Below are positions 33,498 through 40,725 of a DNA stretch of 64,000 nt, piece by piece. The stretch covers positions 51,167 through 115,166 of the forward strand of contig JAQUKH010000004.1 of the NCBI GenBank assembly GCA_028719205.1. The letters are read 5' to 3'. Position 1 is the stretch's first letter, and the number at the start of each line of letters is the position of its first letter. The position numbers and the translations under genes are program-made. The DNA is from a bacterium (lineage in GTDB: Bacteria; JACRDZ01; JAQUKH01). Below the pieces are notes generated by a model. That model searched no databases, had not been told where the DNA came from, and saw only the letters and a list, made by a program, of their open reading frames with translations.

Positions 33498-35012
33498 TTA
33501 TTGTTTTTCCTGTGATTTCAGATATTCTTTCCCTTTTTCAGTCAATCGGTATTTCTGCAAACGGCTATTTGGTTTATCGGGCAAAGTCATTTCAATCAAT
33601 AAATCAGATAAAAACATGCGGATAGTTTTATTTAAATGGCCGGATATTTCTTTCTGTCCCAGTTTACCGGATAGTTCTGCTTTTCCTAATAGCTCCTTTT
33701 CCAGCAAATGTAAAATCCTAATTCCAAGGAACTCTGGCTGCGACTCTGGCTGCGACTCTGGCTGTGACTCTGGCTGTCCTCCGACAGCCTCAAACGCCCG
33801 GCCCGGCTTGCGTCTGATAGTTGTTACAAAACCATCATTAAGTTTAAACTCAGGCTCTTTAAGGCCAGCCCTGCGACATCGTTCAATCATATCGCCAGTC
33901 CCTGTTCCCATTCTTTCAATATATTTTGTCAAATAAAGCGGCTCTGCCAATAAAGGATTTCCTGGAACCGAGCCATGAGAATGACGCAATTTCTCCAGCG
34001 TAAGCGTTGAAGGAAGTGTTCCCGGATTCCAGACTTCAAGCCTGTCCGCAAACAACATCACCTGAACACTACCATTGCTGGTATAATCCCGGTGTGCCAC
34101 GGCATTCACAATGGCTTCACGCACCACTTCCTGCGGTATTTCATATTCAACCGGAGCCTGTACTGAATGCGCCCGGGTTCCTACTGCAAGGTTGATCTTG
34201 GACATGACAAAATCAACTGCGTGATCCACCAGCTCAAATAAAGTGCCTTTATAAACCTGATAGGAGGGAATGGGCTTAGCCACTTCTATTCCATGAAAAT
34301 GGGCGCATTTTATTTCTGAAGAAATAAGAAACCTTTGCGGTTGCTTTCCAAATAAAAGAATAGCCGCATGCGTTGGACGGCCATTATCCAATAAGTTCAA
34401 ATGGATAAGCACATCCAAAATTTCAGCATCATCCGACAAAGGGAATCCACGAGCTCTTCTTGCGTGACGCAGAAATTTTCTTATTTTTTCATCATCCAGA
34501 TCCGGCATCAAAGCATTACGGCAATACGTGGCATCAAAGGGGCCGTTCCTGATGATTTCTTTATCTTCCAAATATTGAATCAGGCTCGCATAAATGTTTG
34601 AAATCAATTCAGCCGGAGCAACAAAACGCCTACGTATAACCTGTTCTCCGGCTATCCGTATAAGTTCCCGCATTTTCGGATGGCGTTTATCATCATCCAT
34701 ACCTTTTATAAAAATAAGGCGGTGCTTATTAAGTTCCGTCGCCAGCTCAAATTCACGCTGTGTGGGAGAAATGCCTTTCTGGTCTTCTCCGCCGTATTCA
34801 TATCCAAACAAACCGATATAAATCGAAGAGTGTCTGACTTCATCCAAATACACTTCATCCGCTCTGCGGTCTGCGGCAGGAATCTCTTCAAAAATAAACG
34901 GCTCAAAAAAACGGCGAAGCAGAGGATCATTTTTCAGGTAATCTTTTAATATCATCCGATCTTTGGCAAATTCTTTCTGAACACCACTGATAAATATTTT
35001 ATGTTTTTCCAT
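33498..35012 (-). CDS. DUF4062 - GHKL ATPase protein (possible defence cargo)
   Basis: 504 residues. N-terminal DUF4062-type domain (about 1-165: KIFISGVQKEF, YIGLFGYEYG). Then a COG2865-like region with a GHKL ATPase: N-box EAIVNAVAHRDYT near residue 300, G1-like ADRLEVWNPG and glycine-rich GTGTGDMI. Winged-helix-like C-terminus (ELSGKLGQKEISGHLNKTIR). A linker of four PESQ units is encoded by near-perfect 12-bp DNA repeats. Related multi-domain proteins occur in regulators and on defence islands; anti-phage function is inference. Confidence 0.75.
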   Translation of the reverse strand: MEKHKIFISGVQKEFAKDRMILKDYLKNDPLLRRFFEPFIFEEIPAADRRADEVYLDEVRHSSIYIGLFGYEYGGEDQKGISPTQREFELATELNKHRLIFIKGMDDDKRHPKMRELIRIAGEQVIRRRFVAPAELISNIYASLIQYLEDKEIIRNGPFDATYCRNALMPDLDDEKIRKFLRHARRARGFPLSDDAEILDVLIHLNLLDNGRPTHAAILLFGKQPQRFLISSEIKCAHFHGIEVAKPIPSYQVYKGTLFELVDHAVDFVMSKINLAVGTRAHSVQAPVEYEIPQEVVREAIVNAVAHRDYTSNGSVQVMLFADRLEVWNPGTLPSTLTLEKLRHSHGSVPGNPLLAEPLYLTKYIERMGTGTGDMIERCRRAGLKEPEFKLNDGFVTTIRRKPGRAFEAVGGQPESQPESQPESQPEFLGIRILHLLEKELLGKAELSGKLGQKEISGHLNKTIRMFLSDLLIEMTLPDKPNSRLQKYRLTEKGKEYLKSQEKQ

Positions 35013-35318
35013 ATTTTCCTAATAAGCAACCAATATTTGAATTGTATAAATTTTACCATAGGTTATTAGCAAAAAATACCAAAAAAATCAGATGTTTGGT
35101 GAAATCACCTTAATTCATTGCGTAATAACAGAGCAAAGACCCCGGCCTTATCCAATTAAATGGAAATTTCCTGTAGGGGCGTCTAATATTAAATATTGAA
35201 GATTGTTTAAATCTATAATATAATCTATTGCAATATTAAATATTAGAGATAAATTAAGAAAGGATATTAAACAAAAAATGTCTTAAAAAATACAATTACC
35301 AATAAAACCGCCTAACCC
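35013..35318. other. Non-coding stretch with promoter and repeat remnant
   Basis: Holds the divergent promoter region of the DUF4062 gene, a 10-bp TGTAGGGGCG repeat stub (35172-35181) and the promoter of the structured RNA. No convincing ORF. Confidence 0.5.
35185..35244 (+). promoter_or_regulatory. Promoter of the structured RNA with flanking repeats
   Basis: TTGAAG (35196-35201) and TATAAT (35219-35224) are 17 bp apart. AATATTAAATATT occurs at 35185-35197 and 35232-35244, flanked by TCTA and TAGA so that the units are also inverted; they bracket the promoter like paired operators. Confidence 0.55.
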
Positions 35319-35473
35319 TTATAGTTTTACTATGAGGTATGGCACAAATAAAAACCACAACCACAAAGATGGTCTTCTGACCAGCACTTCGTGGTTGTGG
35401 TCTATGTTCCGAAAGGACATAGGGTAGTTCCGAAAGGAATTATTGCTGGCTCGGGAGACCTTTTTTATTTTTT
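35319..35473 (+). ncRNA. Candidate structured RNA of the mobile element
   Basis: Consecutive stems: ATAGT/ACTAT (35321-35333); a perfect 11-bp stem ACCACAACCAC/GTGGTTGTGGT (35354-35364 with 35391-35401) holding an inner TGGTC/GACCA hairpin; CTATGTTCC-GAAA-GGACATAG (35402-35422); and TAGTTCC-GAAA-GGAATTA (35425-35442). A short GGCTCGGGAGACC precedes a T6-A-T6 tract. There is no ORF across it. It could be a trans-acting RNA, a copy-control RNA or a leader of the small genes that follow. Confidence 0.6.
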
Positions 35474-35495
35474 AATGTAAAAAGGAGGGTAAATT

Positions 35496-35626
35496 ATGGC
35501 ATTGATTCCGAATTAAATAAAACAATAGACTTATTTAAAAAATCCCCCGATGATAAAAAATTGGTGTTAGAATTGTTAGATAACAGAAATAAGGGAAGAG
35601 ATATTTTAAAAAAGTTTGGAAGCTAA
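35496..35626 (+). pseudogene. Small broken or frameshifted ORF
   Basis: A strong AAAGGAGGG precedes ATG at 35496, but that frame stops after six codons. The adjacent frame runs from 35495 to a TAA at 35624-35626 and reads GIDSELNKTIDLFKKSPDDK and onward, protein-like. A one-base shift after the ATG would join them. Either a frameshift pseudogene, an ATT start at 35501, or programmed shifting. Confidence 0.4.
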
Positions 35627-35641
35627 AAGGAGAAATAAAAA

Positions 35642-35806
35642 ATGGAAGTTTCTAATGTTATCGCTTATAGGAATGAATTAACAAACAAAATTGATGAGGC
35701 TCTTAAAAAATTTGAAAAAGAAACTGAATGTATAATTATGTCTATAAATATAGTGCGTGAATATGGGACTATTATTGGAACAAACATAGAGACAAAAATA
35801 CCATAA
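35642..35806 (+). CDS. 54-residue hypothetical protein
   Basis: AAAGGAG lies 10 nt before the ATG. The product (MEVSNVIAYRNELTNKIDEA, ending TKIP) has an amphipathic helix rich in Lys/Glu and a short beta-like end. No family recognised. It follows the broken ORF by 15 bp and precedes the lipoprotein pair on the same strand, so co-transcription is likely. Confidence 0.55.
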   Translation: MEVSNVIAYRNELTNKIDEALKKFEKETECIIMSINIVREYGTIIGTNIETKIP

Positions 35807-35830
35807 TAAATTTTTAAAATGGAGGATGTT

Positions 35831-36334
35831 ATGAAAAAAATGTTTTTTATTTCTTTAATTTGTTTGTTTTTATCTGCATGTGGGAAAGATAGTTATGTTC
35901 GTAATGATGGTTACGCTCCCAACGAAAGCCATATTGAATATATTGTTGAATATAATAAAACAAAAAATGAAGCTTATTCAATAGCGGAAAACTGGATTGC
36001 AAAAAAATATAATTCTGCTAACAATGTAATCCAGCAAAAAGATAAAGAAAATGGAGTAATAGTTGTTAAGGCTATAGCTCCATGTGTGACGGGTTGGATG
36101 GGAGATGCAGCAATGACTGGTGGGTATGCTAACTATACATTAGAAGTAAGAATGAAAGATAATAAATCAAAAATTTCTTTTGATTTAGGAGGGATGGGGT
36201 TTACAAACGGTCCAGATAGGCCAGAATGCGCACCACCCACTAAATCTATGCCCGCGTTAAAATCATATTTTAAAAACATAAAAGACGAATTTGTGAAAGA
36301 ATGGAATAACTCAACTAAACAAGATAATTTCTAA
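35831..36334 (+). CDS. Lipoprotein with DUF4468-like domain
   Basis: 167 residues from the ATG at 35831, which has GGAGG 6 nt upstream (the GTG-proximal ATG at 35819 would precede the ribosome site). Lipobox LSAC, Cys at 17. The middle (KNEAYSIAENWIAKKY...ENGVIVVKA) resembles DUF4468, a TBP-like fold common in secreted proteins of uncertain role. Cargo of the tRNA-Glu element; function unknown. Confidence 0.7.
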   Translation: MKKMFFISLICLFLSACGKDSYVRNDGYAPNESHIEYIVEYNKTKNEAYSIAENWIAKKYNSANNVIQQKDKENGVIVVKAIAPCVTGWMGDAAMTGGYANYTLEVRMKDNKSKISFDLGGMGFTNGPDRPECAPPTKSMPALKSYFKNIKDEFVKEWNNSTKQDNF

Positions 36335-36344
36335 AAGGAGATTT

Positions 36345-36752
36345 ATGAAGAAATGTATTATGTCCCTTGTAATTGTTTTTGCCGTAATCGGACTCGCCTG
36401 TAATGAAAAAAATAATCCAACTTCATCAACACAAACAACCACAACAACAGGCGGAACTACCACAGGCACAACCGGAGGCACACAAACCCAAAACAACTCC
36501 ATTATAGGAAATTGGTCTTTTGGTGGTCAAAAGGCTGTTACCTTTACCACTAACTCAATGATAATGTATATTGGCACAACTGGTTCATCTATGAATTATT
36601 CATATTCAGCCTCGAATGGGTCTGGTTATTATTGGGATGACCCCAAAGCCAAAGTTCCATTTACATATTCATTTAGCGGGAATACAATGACCTTTAATAT
36701 TACCGGGAATCAATACATGGCGGGTAGTTCCTTTACATATGTGAGAATGTAG
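36345..36752 (+). CDS. Small lipoprotein with Thr/Gly-rich linker
   Basis: 135 residues: lipoprotein signal ending IGLAC (Cys19), then a Thr/Gly/Ser linker (residues 27-49), then a compact beta-rich domain (NSIIGNWSFGG... TYSFSGNTMTFNITG) that looks like a lipocalin-type 'GxW' domain. It starts 10 bp after the previous lipoprotein, with AAAAGGAG. Surface anchoring is likely; function unknown. Confidence 0.7.
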   Translation: MKKCIMSLVIVFAVIGLACNEKNNPTSSTQTTTTTGGTTTGTTGGTQTQNNSIIGNWSFGGQKAVTFTTNSMIMYIGTTGSSMNYSYSASNGSGYYWDDPKAKVPFTYSFSGNTMTFNITGNQYMAGSSFTYVRM

Positions 36753-36858
36753 TTTATTTTTCTTTCGCCAAGAAGATAATAATGGGACGCACATTGGATT
36801 CCCTTTTTTAAATAAATCAAGCGGGAAATGATATACCCCCCCCTATAAAATTTATTGC

Positions 36859-36939
36859 GAAAGTGTATGGAAGCCTAGGCTAACGGTTGTGGGTTTGAGA
36901 GCCACAAAGAATGGACTGCCCGGGTGGTAATATACTTTC
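36859..36939 (+). ncRNA. Possible structured RNA or origin element
   Basis: GAAAGTGTAT (36859-36868) can pair with ATATACTTTC (36930-36939), one G-T pair included, closing a loop that holds AGCCTAGGCT, a TTGTGG/CCACAA hairpin (36887-36907) and an ACTGC/GTGGT hairpin. GGTGGT inside could instead pair with ACCACC at 36965-36970. It lies between the convergent halves of the element. RNA, replication origin and chance are all possible. Confidence 0.4.
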
Positions 36940-36994
36940 ATTATTCAAATATTAATAATTGATCACCACCATACCATGAATATATACACGCAAG

Positions 36995-37045
36995 GGCTTT
37001 CTTTTTCCTTCTGTTAAACCTTTTTCTTTTATTTAACAGAAAGCC
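36995..37045. terminator. Long hairpin between convergent genes
   Basis: GGCTTT (36995-37000) pairs with AAAGCC (37040-37045) and CTGTTAAA (37011-37018) with TTTAACAG (37032-37039), with a pyrimidine-rich loop. It sits where plus-strand and minus-strand operons of the element meet and may act as a bidirectional terminator. The rest of 36753-37177 shows no gene. Confidence 0.45.
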
Positions 37046-37177
37046 TCTTTCAATTATCGTGTCTTGTAGGGCTTATTTCTAATCTTCATTGATTAATCCT
37101 ATTTTTTAAACCAAATTCAACATCATATCTAAAGCCATATAAATATTTGTACTTGATTCAACCATTTTTTACCCTTT

Positions 37178-37336
37178 TTATATTTTTAAATTGTAAGATA
37201 TCCATTTAATATAATTTTGATATTCTGTTGAGTTTAAATTATATTTCAATAATACTTTCTTGCAATTTTCATAAGCAATATATTTTTTGTCAGTTATAAA
37301 TATCTGTTCGAGTTCTTTTTTTATCGACTGATTCAT
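37178..37336 (-). CDS. 52-residue hypothetical protein behind the helicase gene
   Basis: ATG at 37336, 7 bp after the DnaB-like gene stop. The product (MNQSIKKELEQIFITDKKYI, then AYENCKKVLLKYNLNSTEYQ and a hydrophobic end) is Lys- and Tyr-rich and probably helical. No family recognised. Same strand and tight spacing argue that it is part of the replication operon. Confidence 0.55.
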   Translation of the reverse strand: MNQSIKKELEQIFITDKKYIAYENCKKVLLKYNLNSTEYQNYIKWISYNLKI

Positions 37337-37343
37337 AAAGCTT

Positions 37344-38597
37344 TCACTTTCTTACCTCTAATCTTGACCAACTTTGATTAAACTGGTAGGCGATCGTTCC
37401 GGTTTTCCCAAATGGTCTATTTTTTCTGATATCACAATCTAACCAGTTTTTTTGATTCGGCTCTTTAAATCTTCTTAACCATAAAATTATATCAGCGGAA
37501 GCCGCCAATTCTCCGGCCCCTTTTAAGCCAATTACCTCGGAGTTTATAACGGAATCGTTTGACACCTGCGATAATGCCACGATAGTAACCTGTAATTCTT
37601 TAGCCATAGACTGTAATTCTAAAGCTATCTTTGACATTTTTTCATATATGCTTCCGGGCTCCTGAATATTCTGAATAAAATCTATACAGACAATATCAAT
37701 ATCACTTTGTATCTTATGTTTTTTAATCTTCATTTTAATTTCTTGCAAATTATAAATATCATCGTAAATAAATAATTCCCATTCATTAATTTTTTGCATT
37801 GTTTTTACAATTAAATTTAGATCATTTTTGTTAGACTTAATATCATTAGTAATAATTCTTGTTTGGTGTATTTCCGATAAATTTGAAATTATTTTAATTA
37901 GCTTTTCCTTTCGGGAATCCTCAAGGCTAAAAATTAACCCTTTGCCGTTATTTTTATAAATATCAATTATTAACTGGTTAAGGAAAAAACTTTTCCCGGT
38001 AGACGTGTAACCAGCTAGAATCCATAAATGGCCGGGAAAGTACCCGGGGATTGATTCGCCTAGTTTCCCGCCAACTTTTATATTACGGATATTATCTTTA
38101 TCAAAATCGGACAATATTTCTGATAAAATTTTTTTACTATTCGGATTCTTCTTCTTTTTCAGTTTTTCTGAATACTGAAATGATTCCCCTATAAGATTTA
38201 AAATATAATTATCTATATCTTTGATTTTTTCTTTTTGCAAAATATCGTAATTTCTATAAAGCCATTCAGAAATATTTCGTAATATTGAATATTTTTTTAC
38301 CTCATTCAAACAATGGATAAATTCTTGTTCAACAACAAAACTATTATTTGCATCAATCTCAACTAATTTAGGGACAATATCTTTTATCTCATTTCTAAGA
38401 TAATCCGATAAGATAAGAATAGAAATTTCTTTTTGGTTTCTATATAAGTTATAAATACATTTATAAATTTTTTGTAATGTTAAATTATAAAAATCCTGAC
38501 CTGAAATATATTCTTCTGCTGTTAGAAGAGAATCTTTATTGCTGATTAAATACCCGATAATATATTCTTCGGCTGATTCATTTTTTAATGTTCCCAT
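37344..38597 (-). CDS. DnaB-type replicative helicase of the element
   Basis: 417 residues. N-terminal DnaB domain (1-100, ESAEEYIIGYLISN), linker with basic stretch KLKKKKN, then RecA-like domain: Walker A AGYTSTGKS (195-203), Walker B IDIVCIDFIQ, VALSQVS and GAGELAASADIILWL. A hexameric 5'-3' helicase for the element's own replication, divergent from chromosomal DnaB and slightly shorter. It follows the organiser gene by 7 bp. Confidence 0.88.
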   Translation of the reverse strand: MGTLKNESAEEYIIGYLISNKDSLLTAEEYISGQDFYNLTLQKIYKCIYNLYRNQKEISILILSDYLRNEIKDIVPKLVEIDANNSFVVEQEFIHCLNEVKKYSILRNISEWLYRNYDILQKEKIKDIDNYILNLIGESFQYSEKLKKKKNPNSKKILSEILSDFDKDNIRNIKVGGKLGESIPGYFPGHLWILAGYTSTGKSFFLNQLIIDIYKNNGKGLIFSLEDSRKEKLIKIISNLSEIHQTRIITNDIKSNKNDLNLIVKTMQKINEWELFIYDDIYNLQEIKMKIKKHKIQSDIDIVCIDFIQNIQEPGSIYEKMSKIALELQSMAKELQVTIVALSQVSNDSVINSEVIGLKGAGELAASADIILWLRRFKEPNQKNWLDCDIRKNRPFGKTGTIAYQFNQSWSRLEVRK

Positions 38598-38604
38598 TTA
38601 CACC

Positions 38605-39330
38605 TCATAAATAATCAGGTTGATAAGTTTTATCTTTTGTTTGATTCATTTTTAAAATCAGTTGAGTAAAGTTTTTCCTAAGGCTTTTAGGACTTAAAAT
38701 ATTATTCTGCCAAAAACTATCAATTTGACACCAATTAATTATTTTTTCTATTTCTTCCGGTGCTCGATTATCAATTCTTATAAGTTTATTAATATCATCA
38801 GCCCATTTTTGGATATTAGGATTTTTAAATTTTGGATCTCGTTCATAAATTTTTTGAATAAGTATGGTCGATAGCCGAATTTCTTGGCTGTCGACAAGAT
38901 ACTCTTTATCTCCTTCTTTATCTTCTTCTAATTCAGCGGGGACATTCTCCAGACACTGTCCCGACAATGTCCCGACATTTTTCTTTTCTTTTGATATTCT
39001 CTTTTGTGTATATTCGTCCGCCACTTCAATAAATTTTGGTATTTTAATAAAAATATAATCATCTTCAACTTTATAAATAATCCTATCTTTTTTTTGGAGA
39101 AAATCTAAACACTTTGTATAAACTTTAGGAAGCTTCCCAATTATCTTTGTAAAGTTTTTTAAAGAATATTTTAAAAATCCATCAGACCCGGGGCGATAAT
39201 GTTCAAATTCTTTGGCATAAATTTCGACCGTAAACCAAAAAATTATTATTGCTATATCCCCAAATTTTTCCCGAGCTACACATAAATCAGGATCGTTATG
39301 GCTGTCAGAAATATGTTTAAACCATTTCAT
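38605..39330 (-). CDS. Phage-type replication initiator/organiser
   Basis: 241 residues. The N-terminal half (WFKHISDSHNDPDL, FWFTVEIYAKEF) is like the DNA-binding part of phage replisome-organiser proteins. An acidic linker (AELEEDKEGDKE) is followed by a C-terminal part with KNPNIQKWADDINKLIRIDNR and FWQNNILSPKSLRKNF, common in such replication proteins. It probably melts the origin and loads the helicase encoded next. Confidence 0.7.
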   Translation of the reverse strand: MKWFKHISDSHNDPDLCVAREKFGDIAIIIFWFTVEIYAKEFEHYRPGSDGFLKYSLKNFTKIIGKLPKVYTKCLDFLQKKDRIIYKVEDDYIFIKIPKFIEVADEYTQKRISKEKKNVGTLSGQCLENVPAELEEDKEGDKEYLVDSQEIRLSTILIQKIYERDPKFKNPNIQKWADDINKLIRIDNRAPEEIEKIINWCQIDSFWQNNILSPKSLRKNFTQLILKMNQTKDKTYQPDYL

Positions 39331-39342
39331 AATTCACCCATT

Positions 39343-39564
39343 TTAAAATTCCTTTGTCAATACTGGGTTTGATCGAACCCATACATCCAAATCATTGAGT
39401 AAATAAACAACTTTACGCCCCCCAATCTTATAAAACTTTGGGCCCTCACGTTTGCATCGCCAGTTAGCAAGCGTCCCTTCCGAAATCCCATACATAAAAG
39501 AGACGTCTCTTGGAGCAAGAGCTCTCTTCTCAATTTTCTTTGGCAGATTTTTGACTATGTTCAT
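39343..39564 (-). CDS. AlpA-like excisionase / HTH protein
   Basis: 73 residues with a MerR-type winged HTH of the HTH_17/AlpA class: ALAPRDVSFMYGISEGTLANWR, then GPKFYKIGGRKVVYLLNDLDVWV. These small proteins direct excision or switch on element genes. AAAGGAGG precedes ATG. It is the first gene of the replication operon, 13 bp before the organiser gene. Confidence 0.8.
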   Translation of the reverse strand: MNIVKNLPKKIEKRALAPRDVSFMYGISEGTLANWRCKREGPKFYKIGGRKVVYLLNDLDVWVRSNPVLTKEF

Positions 39565-39622
39565 TTTATTACCTCCTTTTTCATTTAGTGATTTTTATTT
39601 CTCACTAATAGGAAAAGTCGGT

Positions 39623-39639
39623 ATAAGGATTTCCCTTAT
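39623..39639. promoter_or_regulatory. Inverted repeat upstream of the AlpA-like gene
   Basis: ATAAGG-atttc-CCTTAT, about 60 bp before the start of the AlpA-like gene; probable operator of the replication operon. Confidence 0.5.
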
Positions 39640-39660
39640 TCCGTTTTTATTTCTATAGAT

Positions 39661-39691
39661 ATAAAAAAAGCCCTGGACTTATGCCAGAGCT
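39661..39691 (-). terminator. Terminator of the integrase operon
   Basis: On the minus strand AGCTCTGG pairs with CCAGGGCT around a 7-nt loop and is followed by seven T. It lies about 57 bp after the end of the HTH/Cys-cluster gene. Confidence 0.85.
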
Positions 39692-39747
39692 TATAAAAGT
39701 GTTATTCAAAAAAATATGTTTATTTATTAGTCATCTTTATCTTCCTG

Positions 39748-40725
39748 TCATTTGTCATCGTAATCTATGTTCTCATTGAATCCTATCGTTTTCACTGATG
39801 GAGTTTTTCCCACAATTTTTTTATAATCATTGCAATAATCTTGCGTCATCGTCTTCTTTTTACTTTTTTTATCGTAGATTTCTATATAACATTTAAAATT
39901 GTGTGGGCACTTTTCGCATAACATATTCGCTTCTAATTCCTTTTCATCATTAGTGTATTTGCTGGTAAGATCATAGACCTTACCCGTAATCAAAAGATGC
40001 GCCCGGCAATATTGATCTCTAACTGTTGATAATGGAATCTTTAATTTTTCTGCAATTTCAGGAAAGTTTTCTGTTTTTTTATATTCCTTCCAAACTTTAA
40101 GCTGCTTCAATACTTCGCTTCTATTCCGTTTTATTTCTTTATTATATGGATTCCAATTTTCATTTTTCAAATATGTTTTTTTAAGAATTCCATCAAATTC
40201 TTTCAATATATGAGTTTTTCCCTTGCGTAAATCAATCTTATAAATCCGTTCCCATGGTTCTAGCTGATCTCCACTATACATAGTTCTTATCCAGTTCGCC
40301 TCATGAAAGATATGTCGCTTCGATGTCTTTAACTCATCAAACTCAATGAGTTCGACAGAATGGTCATAAAAAAGTCGTGGCAGAACAGCAGCAATCAATT
40401 TTTCTGAGACCGTACTTATATCTTTTTTGGGATTTATCAAATCTATAATTTCGTCATATTTATAAAAGATGTGGTGAGGAAGAAAAAAACGAATACCTGC
40501 AAGCCCAAAAAAATTGAAGCTTCCCCGGGGCCAAACCCGGCCTTTTTTACCTCTTGATTTCTTGTCCCATTCTAAAAAGTTGGTGAAAAATTTATTATAT
40601 TCAGGATTTTCCTTAAGAATCATGAGCTTGATTTTAGAATCTTCAAGACAATCCTTATTAAGTTTTGCGTCTATTTTATGAATCTTTTCAAAATATAAAT
40701 GCTCATTTTTTTCGACTAAATTCAT
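39748..40725 (-). CDS. Unknown HTH and Cys-cluster protein coupled to the integrase
   Basis: 325 residues, not recognised. Visible: a probable HTH at 221-240 (FPEIAEKLKIPLSTVRDQYC), a Cys cluster Cys270-x2-Cys273-x5-Cys279 and Cys298 in a Lys-rich context, which could bind zinc or an Fe-S cluster, and an acidic tail. The start overlaps the integrase stop by 4 bp (ATGA), so the two are co-translated. A role as accessory recombination factor or regulator is inferred from position. Confidence 0.6.
   Translation of the reverse strand: MNLVEKNEHLYFEKIHKIDAKLNKDCLEDSKIKLMILKENPEYNKFFTNFLEWDKKSRGKKGRVWPRGSFNFFGLAGIRFFLPHHIFYKYDEIIDLINPKKDISTVSEKLIAAVLPRLFYDHSVELIEFDELKTSKRHIFHEANWIRTMYSGDQLEPWERIYKIDLRKGKTHILKEFDGILKKTYLKNENWNPYNKEIKRNRSEVLKQLKVWKEYKKTENFPEIAEKLKIPLSTVRDQYCRAHLLITGKVYDLTSKYTNDEKELEANMLCEKCPHNFKCYIEIYDKKSKKKTMTQDYCNDYKKIVGKTPSVKTIGFNENIDYDDK

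Noticed and set aside
33731-33775. CRISPR-like short repeats
   Set aside because: These are in-frame 12-bp units coding the PESQ linker of the DUF4062 protein; no CRISPR array or cas gene was seen anywhere in the window.
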